The notes under the pieces were generated by a model. The model searched no databases. It worked only from the letters and a program-made list of their open reading frames with translations, and had not been told where the DNA came from. A DNA stretch of 64,000 nt from Mycoemilia scoparia (lineage: Eukaryota > Kickxellomycota > Kickxellomycetes > Kickxellales > Kickxellaceae). Location of the stretch: contig JANBPU010000006.1 in NCBI GenBank assembly GCA_027575805.1, positions 10,004 through 74,003 of the forward strand, written 5' to 3'. Positions within the stretch are counted from its first letter, which is position 1; every line of letters begins with the position of its first letter. Of the stretch, positions 56,395-64,000 are shown in pieces. Made by a program: the position numbers and the translations under genes.

Positions 56395-57007
56395 GAACTT
56401 TATATAGAGCAGTGGAGGGAAACAGGGCTTTTTGTTCTATTCAAATACATAATCATCGCTTTGGGCAGAGTGCGTCTTGAGGCCATTTTGATGGTCTATG
56501 GTGGCATTTGACTGGACAAAGAATCGTTATTAAATTGGCAGCACTGAAAGTTGATATGTAAGCAACTGCTGAGTATTTTTGGGTGCAGTCCTGCCACGCG
56601 CCTTCCTAGTGCTTTGGAAGGATTCTCCCCTCCATATATCCAGATCACCCATTGCGGAATGGACTGGTGGTTTGATCCTCGGCCTACGTTGATTTGGCTA
56701 TTATATCGGTGCTAACACAGATAATGCGCTTTTGTGACTTGATATTACTAATGCCCATGGTAATGAGGGCATATTTAGGTCTATGCCTGCAATTTGTTTA
56801 CAAATGTTGAGAGAATACCCTTAAAATACTTGATAACTCAAAAGCAATGGCTTTAGCTAAAAAGATGAAAAAGTTCATGGACACATGTAGTTACGATCCC
56901 AGTTGGCCCATAAGCTTTTTTGGCATTTCTGCACCCAGAGTTGCCCAAGTTGGTAAGAAAAAGGCTAGGCTACAAATATTTAGTGTCTGCTGCCATAAAA
57001 TACACAC
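56395..57007. other. Divergent intergenic region (msrA, aim19)
   Basis: No gene seen. A 68-codon frame at 56847-57053 overlaps the aim19 start and is not needed. Confidence 0.5.
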
Positions 57008-57637
57008 ATGTCAAGCAAAGGTCAGGAAAAGGATTCGGGGCTTGGCCCATTAAACAGAGTACTATCAACCCCATACCCGCTATACGGACTTAGTATCCTG
57101 AGTAAGTCATTGCAGATATACCCAAATTTGGCTGTTTGATCTTTAAAGCTTAGTGAAAGATAAAAATGAATGTGCTGAAAACCACATTTTGTCTCTAGAT
57201 CTGGGTATGATCAGGGCGCATCAACTCAAGGTACCCGGCGCTCCATCTTTGCTGCAGTGCGGCTGGTTTGCAATCATCTATGGCTTGTCGGGGTAAGTTG
57301 AGAAAAGTACACTGTTTTGGAAGGGGGATTTGGAAACGATCTGATCGAGATACGATTCCATATAGGTACGCGATTCAACAGGGGGACGTTGAAAATGGTT
57401 CTGGTATCGCCAGTGGTAAGATAAATTGTTCAAATTGCCCATTCGCAGTTATCTACTTTCCTTTTGCCTTTTTAATAGAAATTTCATTTGTTTAATATAG
57501 CATGGTCGATGACATGGTTATTTTTCAATGCCAAAAAGGCCATAAAATCCCGGGCCCCATTGCCGATAGCAATGTTGGCTACTATAGGAACGCTTGGGAG
57601 TGCATACTCATACAAGTATTACAAGTATGCTTTTTGA
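57008..57637 (+). CDS. aim19: AIM19-family mitochondrial membrane protein
   Basis: Four exons: 57008-57101, 57199-57292, 57366-57415, 57501-57637 (124 aa); phases close. MSSKGQEKDSG, then NRVLSTPYPLYGLSIL, RAHQLKVPGAPSLLQCGWFA, YAIQQGDVENGSGIASAWS and FFNAKKAIKSRAPLPIAMLA. It has about four hydrophobic segments and a short Tyr/Lys end (YSYKYYKYAF). The layout matches Aim19 (yeast 157 aa), a small mitochondrial membrane protein of unknown function named from a mitochondrial-inheritance screen. Confidence 0.82.
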
Positions 57638-57782
57638 GTCTCGTCTATTCGATTTTGGAGCGAATTGTGATGAATTGTTTTCAAATATATAATTCTTTGG
57701 TGTATTTATGGATGGGAATGTATTTCATTAAAAGGCTGTGTTTATTTAAAAGCGTTATGATATAACAAGAAGACCCGACGCA

Positions 57783-57890
57783 AATGGATCATAATTTTTG
57801 AAGGATGGCTTTTGGTGGCCAAAGATTATAGGAGCAAACACAGCCAAATGAGTGACTCTCTATAGCCCTTCAAAAATAACTACTACCCAA
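57783..57890 (+). repeat. Repeat A copy 10
   Basis: ATGGATCATAATTTTTGAAG, CACAGCCAAATGAGTGACTC, CCCTTCAAAAATAACTAC. It lies in the 3' gap between aim19 and SDR2. Confidence 0.9.
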
Positions 57891-57993
57891 ATTGCCATGT
57901 AATCTTGCCTAAAGAAAGAGGCAAACCAATGCCATGCTGTGCTATGTATCCACACACCAACAAAAATTTATGGTGATAATGATGATGGGACAC

Positions 57994-59319
57994 TTAAGAC
58001 TGCTTTTTAGGAGCAACCACGGTTGCAGAAACCTGTCCAGTGGCCAGCATGGTAATGTCGGAGACAACACAGCGCTCGTGGCGAGACGCAGCAAACACCA
58101 CCGACTCGGCTATAAATTGTGTGTTTAAATATATAAAGATTTTTAGCATGGGCCCAATGCCCTATCTAATAGTCTTCAGCTTGCACAATAGACTATCGTA
58201 AGCGTACCTATATCATCGCCAGTCATGTACTCCTATCAAATCCAAGAAAATTCTGATGGTGTTAAAATCAAATGCCGCACAGGGTGCTTAAAATATACGC
58301 ATGGATCATGATTTTTGAAGGGTGAATGGTTATAGGCGCAACCACAGCCAAATGAGTGACTACACCTTCAAAAATAGCTATCCATATGGCGCTGTACTTA
58401 CTGTGCCCTCGTAAACCTTGGCGGCTCTGGTAGTATCCCCATGGAAGCGAATAATAGAAAACTCGGTTTCAACTTTGCCTGGTGCGATCTCGGTGACTTT
58501 AATGGGGACGTTGGCAGTCTCCGCTCTAAGGGACTCGGTTATAGCACGGACTGCGAACTTGGAGGCACAGTAAACACTGCCTCCAGGATATCCGCTTTGA
58601 CCTGGAAACCATATCACCAGGTTACTAAATGAAGCAAGACAATAGGTATGCGCACAGCCACCACAACTTACCAGCAATAGAACCAATGTTGATTATGTGG
58701 CCCTTGCCTCTCTTCTTCATTCCAGAGAGAACAGCCCTGGTCACATACAAAAGCCCTTTGACATTGGTGTCTATCACAGTGTCGATGATTTCGTTGGTGT
58801 TGTCCTCAACATGGTTCATCCCCAGGGCAAGGCCGGCATTGTTGACCAAGATATCAATGCTAGCCATGTCTTGTGGAAGGGATTCAACGAGCCTGTCGAT
58901 GCTTTCCGAGTCACGGACATCAAGCTCAGCATTGTAAACGCGGATATCGGGATTGATGCTGGCACACTTGGCTTTGACCTTTTCCAGCCTATCCTTACGA
59001 CGCGCGGTTAGGATCTAGGAATGCGAATAAATGCGTATATAGAACATTAGTGTCATTACCACTACACAATCTCGCTAAACCAAAGGTGGTCATTGCAAAA
59101 AATTCTTGCTTACAAGGTGGCTCCCAAAGCGTGCAAAAAGGTATGCGCAGCTCTCGCCGATACCAGAGCTTGCGCCGGTGCTACAAGGTATGTCAAGTGC
59201 AGGTGTGTAAACCCTCCATAGTTGGCTGTGGCACAGGCATGTGCTGGTCCAAATGACGAATTGTCAGACGAAGCGCAAACTTACATTAAGACGACTTTGT
59301 CCTTTACACACTCAAACAT
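57994..59319 (-). CDS. Short-chain dehydrogenase 2 (YMR226C/YdfG type)
   Basis: Six exons: 59319-59285, 59180-59114, 59014-58672, 58601-58402, 58232-58208, 58109-57994 (261 aa; family ~265). [11 protein letters not shown] cofactor motif, LVNNAG, INIGSIAG with catalytic Ser, YCASK, and IAPGKVETEFSIIRFHGD. No N-terminal extension, so probably cytosolic, whereas the paralogue at 46 kb may be mitochondrial. Exon 5 has just 25 nt. Intron 4 (58401-58233) contains a complete repeat A copy beginning 13 nt after the donor. Two intron positions (after GSIAG and after the KG-I/EG-T codons) are shared with SDR1. Confidence 0.92.
58299..58388 (+). repeat. Repeat A copy 11, inside an intron
   Basis: ATGGATCATGATTTTTGAAG, CACAGCCAAATGAGTGACTA, CCTTCAAAAATAGCTATCCA. 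It occupies over half of intron 4 of SDR2. Confidence 0.92.
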
Positions 59320-59619
59320 AATGGTCCGAAAAAATCTTGTTGACTTTGGAAAGTAACAGCATGTGTGTTAAGTATCCACATAGGCCATTCGATTTCAACT
59401 GTTGATTGGCCACTATGAGGAGACTTTATTGTGGGTTGCTGCTCTTTGAATGGCTGCTCTGCAAAGGCAAGTTGGAGAATAAAAACAGAAACTCCCAGCT
59501 GGCCATCCAGACACACTTTGTTTTAACCTTTATTTTTTACAAAGAAAATTTCTAGCTTATTGCTAGCCTATTCCTGGACACACCCACCCACACCACCGTT
59601 GATCCTATTTTTGGCCAGC
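59320..59619. other. Divergent promoter region (SDR2, SR protein)
   Basis: No gene seen. Confidence 0.5.
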
Positions 59620-61114
59620 ATGTCTTCCCGCCTCTTCCTGGGAAATCTTCCCCATGACGCTGAAGTCCGCCAAATTGAACGCGAGTTTAAGAGATTTGGC
59701 GAAATCGTCGATGTGGTTCTAAAAGCAAACTTTGGGTTCATTGTACGACTGATATAACTCTCTATAACGTAAAACATGTATGCACGATGTCTTGCGAAGT
59801 AGCCAATTTTCCGTTTTGACAACAATGGTATAGGAATTCCGCGACCCACGCGATGCCAAGGACGCGATGGAACGTCTGAATGACCAAGACTTTATGGGCA
59901 AGAGACTAGTTATTGAGCAGGCCAAGGCCCGCCCAGGCCCTAGGGAGGGTAGAGATTTCCGTGACCGCGGACCGTACGTATACAGGCCCACGCCTGCACT
60001 GAATGACACCTACCATATTTTTGCTGCTACTACGTGATCCTAAATTGTTTGTTTTAACTGACAGAGGCCCCCAGAGAGCCAACTACCGTATCAGCGTTGA
60101 TAACATTTCTAGCTCAGTCCGCTGGCAGGTATGGTCAAATTCTCGATTTATCCAAGTATTACTACTGACGCTTTTTGACGTCTGACTTCACAGTCAGAAT
60201 GTATATGATGGTTTCCTTCGTCCTTTTGGCAGCTGGATTGGTGGTTGCACGGGCTGTGTTCCTGGCACTCAGGGCTGCATGTTACTTGGCGCTTTGCGCA
60301 TTTGAGTGGTGGCTGCTACGTCCGTGACGGCTGGGGAGAGGAAGAGACTATGTGAATCCATGAGCTAAATTTTGACTGTATGGCGTGTGTTTGGAATATT
60401 TGGTTTACCGTGTTGCGTTTTTTGCTGTTTCGTTTATGAAGGAACTCAAGAACATCTTTTCTGATGTGGGTGATGTCGCGTTTGCCGACTGCCACAAGAT
60501 TCGCCAAGGACAAGGTATTGTTGAGTTTCGTAACGAAGACGATATGCGGGCTGCAATGAGGAAGCTTGACGGCCATGAGATAGCTGGGCGCAGAATCCAT
60601 CTTTCAGAGGTAAGCCATCACAACTACTGTAGGGACATACATACGCCAAGCATGCCTCTTGCTACTTTTTAGCTATAAGCACAATATTTTTGAAATAAAG
60701 GACACCGGCCCCCCAAGACGTCGTCGCAGCCCCTCCCCTCGCAGGGATCGCTATGGAGGTGGGCGAGGCCGCTACAACTCTCGTTCGCGCAGCCCATATC
60801 GTGGAGGCCGTGGCGACCGTGGCGACCGTTATGAGAGACGCCGCTACTCTCGCTCGCCCCGCCGTCGTCGCTCTCGTACCCCTCCTCCCCGCCGCCATGG
60901 CAGTCGTCACGACAGCCCCCACGGCAGCCGTCGTCGCAGCTCCAGGTCTTACAGCCCCGCACCACCACCACCCGAGAACCGTAGAGACTCTCCTCGCAAG
61001 TCGCGCTCTCCTAGCCCTGCCGGTGGCCAGGATGTCTTCAATGGCGGCGGCGGCGGCGACTCTCCTTCGCCTCCCAAGTCCCCACCACAGGCCGATGCCA
61101 CAGGCTGGGACTAA
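59620..61114 (+). CDS. SR splicing factor with two RRMs
   Basis: Five exons: 59620-59742, 59834-59973, 60065-60128, 60442-60609, 60701-61114 (302 aa); phases close. RRM1 (residues 1-75): RLFLGNLPHDAEVRQIEREF, FGFIEFRDPRDAKDAMERLN. RRM2 (about 105-180) starts YRISVDNISSSVRWQELKNI and lacks strong RNP motifs, like the pseudo-RRM of SRSF1/Npl3 proteins. The C-terminal ~120 residues are an RS/RG domain (RRRRSPSPRRDR, SRSRSPYRGG). SR proteins bind exonic enhancers and shuttle mRNA. Intron 3 is 313 nt, the longest found in this window, and may be a site of regulated splicing. Confidence 0.93.
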
Positions 61115-62074
61115 ACCCACAGTTTTTTGTACAGAAAAAAACTACTGGCTACCCTTAGGTAATGGCAGATTTATCTTTTATATTTCCTTTGGCAGTAGAC
61201 TAGCACCACACCTTGGCCATTTTCTCTATCTACGCAAAACTATACTTTTCTGAATATCGCTTTACATAAAATTAAAATGCCATCCACTATTAAGTATACT
61301 CGAGTTTTTGTGTGCCTTCCTACTGCTCAAACGAAGCGTGGCTTCTAAAACATCAAAATATGCATCTACAGGTTTTTGATTGCTAATGTGTTTACAGCAG
61401 CCCAATGGGCAGTGACAAGTCAATTCAATTATTAAGCGTTTTTATTACTCCTAGGGAGGCAGTTGTATGCCCACATATAGAGTGACAAGCCAATTCGGCT
61501 GGAAAATACGCAAATACTACCTCCATACTATAGAGGTGCTCCGTTTTTTAGTCGAATCGAGACACATGTCTCCGTATATTCTTCGAGTTGCTTAGTAACC
61601 TCTATTTCAGCTGGTCATGCCTGTATGTGGGTCCATTATCTGCCCTCTAGCCTGCACGTGAATCTCCTGGGCTTGTATGGAGTCCCAGCAGGATTAACTC
61701 CGCATCTAAATTGCTATGGCCACCGCCCAGTGAGATGCCATGTGGTTTCTTGAGCATGATCGCTACCCTCCCATCCATCAGCAATCACAAGCCTGTGCTT
61801 TCTGTCCATTCCATTTGACCACACGCCTTGAGGGCCGGTCGGGCCATTTTGTTACGCCGAGCTTATGTTTGCATGCGCCTCCACAGCGCATGGTGGCTAT
61901 GTATCGTCATATATAAAACGTACTTGATAACTGATCTGTTACTTTCCAGTTTACAAACAATTTCTTTTTATACCCCTTTTGCTACTATTCTTCTTGTATA
62001 CATTGACAACTGTAAACTTCCTACAAAAGACCCTTTATCCTGTACCTTTTATCTTTATAATTACTCATTTTATC
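61115..62074. other. Intergenic, fox2 promoter
   Basis: No gene seen. A short imperfect direct repeat (GTGACAAGTCAATTC near 61412; GTGACAAGCCAATTC near 61482) and a TATATAAAA box near 61910 are present. Confidence 0.5.
61909..61918 (+). promoter_or_regulatory. TATA box of fox2
   Basis: CATATATAAAAC lies about 160 bp before the ATG at 62075. Confidence 0.5.
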
Positions 62075-64000
62075 ATGTCTGCTACAAATAACTTTCGCTT
62101 TAACGACCGGGTAGTCATCATCACTGGCGCTGGAGGAGGTAAGGCTGACTCTCAGCTTCTTAGCCATTAGCTAGGGAATGTGCATTTCTGCATTGCCTGC
62201 TCCTGTCTGGGCGTCTTTCACGTGCCAGCTCACATATGGATTTATTGTTCTTGATTGCGGTGTGTAGGTCTTGGAAAGGCATATTCCCTCCACTTTGCTT
62301 CTCTTGGTGCCAAGGTTGTTGTCAACGATATAGGCGCCGTAGCCCGCAAGGATGGGACCAAAGTCAACGCTGCCGACCTTGTAGTCGAAGAAATCCGCAA
62401 GAGTGGTGGTGTAGCTGTTGCAAACCACAGCTCTGTCGAAGATGGCAAGGCCATTGTGGACACCGCCATGAAGAACTTTGGGCGCATCGATGTTATTATC
62501 AACAATGCTGGCATCCTTCGCGATCACTCCTTCAAGGGGCTAACCGACGCTGAGTGGGATTCTGTTCTTGCTACTCATCTCCACGGATCATACCACGTCA
62601 CCAAGGCTGCCTGGGAGATCATGCGCAAGCAGAAGTTTGGTCGTATCATCATGACCTCATCTGCCGCTGGAATCTATGGCAACTTTGGGCAGGCCAACTA
62701 CAGCGCCGCCAAGCACTCTCTCATTGGGTTCAGCAACTCCCTGGCCAGAGAAGGTGCCAAATACAATATTACTTGCAATGCCATCGCTCCCTTGGCTGCT
62801 TCTCCCATGACTGCCACAGTCATGCCCCAAGAGATCCTTGATTTGCTTAAGCCAGAGTACATTGCTCCTCTTGTCTCATTCCTAACCCATGAGTCCAGCA
62901 CCATCTCTGGCGGCTTGTTCGAGATTGGCGGCGGGTTTGTCACTGCTCACCGCTGGGAGGCGACTGCTGGTGTGACCTTCAAGGCCGATTCTACATTCAC
63001 TCCTGCTGCCATCCAGGCCCGGTGGAACGAGATCTGCGATTTCTCTGGAAAAGTGACATATCCCACATCTATTGCTGATGAAGACTGGGTGCAAAAGCTT
63101 GAGGAAGCAAAGAGCCTGTCTAAAAATGCCCAGGGGCCCGAGCTACGCTTTGATGGAAAGGTTGTTATAGTGTCTGGTGCCGGTGGTGGGTTGGGTCGTG
63201 CCTATGCTCATTTGTTTGCCAGACACGGCGCTAATGTTGTAGTAAATGACCTTGGCATTATCAAAACCAAGAGTGGGGCTCAGCTAAAGGCTGCCGATGT
63301 TGTCGTTGATGAGATCCGCAAAGCTGGTGGCAAAGCCGTTGCCAACTACGATTCTGTTGAAGATGGCGAAAAGGTTGTTGAGACTGCTCTCAAGAACTTT
63401 GGCAGACTCGATGTCGTTGTCAATAACGCAGGCATCCTTCGTGATCGCTCGTTCCTTCGTATGACTGATGCTGACTGGGACATGGTTTATCGTGTTCATC
63501 TCCGTGGAACTTACAAGCTTTCAAAGGCAGCATGGCCAATCTTTTTGAAGCAAAAAGGCGGCGCCATCATTAACACCAGTTCTGCTGTCGGAATTCACGG
63601 AAACTTTGGTCAGACCAACTACAGCTCTGCAAAGGCTGGAATCCAGGGGTTGACCAGCACTTTGGCTCAGGAAGGCGCCAAGTACAACATTCGCGTCAAT
63701 GCCATTGCACCCAATGCGGGCACTAATATGACTGCTACCATCATGCCTCCTGAGGTCGTTGAGATGCTTAAGCCAGACTATGTTGCTCCACTAGTTGGCT
63801 ATTTGGCCCACGATGAGTGCAAAGATTCAGGCAAGCTGTTCCAGGTTGGCTCATGCTGGGTCTCTGAAATTAGACGCCAAAGAACCACTGGACATACTTT
63901 CCTAGTTTCCGATGGTATTAAGCCAGAAGACATCGCCAGCAAGTGGCGCAAGATAACCGATTTTGAAGATGGCCAGGCACACCATGTTGGCTCTGCCCGT
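62075..64000 (+). CDS. fox2: Peroxisomal multifunctional beta-oxidation enzyme (Fox2/MFE-2), 5' part
   Basis: Two exons seen: 62075-62138 and 62268 to the window end, still open. Two tandem SDR domains are visible. The first has [28 protein letters not shown], and [20 protein letters not shown] with the YxxxK site. The second has [31 protein letters not shown] and [20 protein letters not shown]. This arrangement is the (3R)-hydroxyacyl-CoA dehydrogenase half of fungal Fox2; a hotdog hydratase-2 domain and a PTS1 should follow outside the window. The single intron splits the first glycine motif (GGG|LG) in phase 1. The window ends after AHHVGSAR, in the linker before the hydratase. Confidence 0.95.

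Noticed and set aside
56847..57053. 68-codon frame starting MALAKKMKKF before aim19
   Set aside because: It overlaps the start of the well-supported aim19 exon 1 in another frame and does not join to it by a good intron.

Overview
The window is nuclear DNA of a fungus. It carries families that are fungal or best known from fungi: KRE6/SKN1-type GH16, Gep4, AIM19, Pet123/mS26 and Pof1. Genes are close together and most are interrupted by several short GT-AG introns (about 40-170 nt), with small exons down to 23-25 nt. Rac and a HEI10-like RING protein, both absent from budding yeast, together with intron density and about 40% GC, point to a filamentous or early-diverging lineage. I cannot name the species. 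A type III glutamine synthetase, unusual for fungi, fits an early-diverging placement but does not prove it.

Layout. 0-7 kb: a 53-bp inverted repeat, glnN (GSIII), a myotubularin phosphatase and mitochondrial uS11. 7-8.9 kb: repeats. 8.9-16.7 kb: a multi-pass membrane protein, an RRM-RGG-RRM protein, a seven-exon gep4, mS26 and an orphan gene. 17-25 kb: repeat-rich, with decayed copies of one unidentified gene around a CAP gene and rho1. 25-34 kb: an orphan gene, a Rho3-like GTPase, a VAP/Scs2 protein and a receptor-like 7TM protein with a frame break. 36-44 kb: KRE6/SKN1-like GH16, hei10, a convergent pair of CAP genes and a TMEM14 gene. 45-64 kb: two related short-chain dehydrogenases, rac1, slu7, divergent ribosomal protein genes uS4 and eL21, pof1, msrA, aim19, an SR protein and the 5' part of the peroxisomal multifunctional enzyme fox2, which runs off the window.

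Intergenic space is seeded with two small dispersed repeat families that look like MITEs. Family A (about 90-125 bp, 11 copies) has ends built on ATTTTTGAAGGGTG and a conserved core AGCCAAATGAGTGACT; one copy lies inside an intron. Family B (about 125-170 bp, 9 copies) has imperfect ends TGGCAAGTTCTCC/GGAGATTCTGCCA. A third sequence (C) is the decayed 3' end of an unidentified gene. Three genes each contain one GC-AG intron.

Functional themes are polarity and wall growth (rho1, rho3-like, rac1, KRE6/SKN1-like GH16, secreted CAP proteins), mitochondria (gep4, uS11m, mS26, aim19, tmem14, msrA), RNA processing (slu7, SR protein, SBP1-like), translation (uS4, eL21), phosphoinositide and ER contacts (myotubularin, VAP) and meiosis (hei10). 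Exon joins were made by hand from splice-site consensus, reading phase and family conservation. Internal joins of rho1, rac1, slu7, the SDRs, gep4, hei10, aim19, scs2 and eL21 all close in phase.
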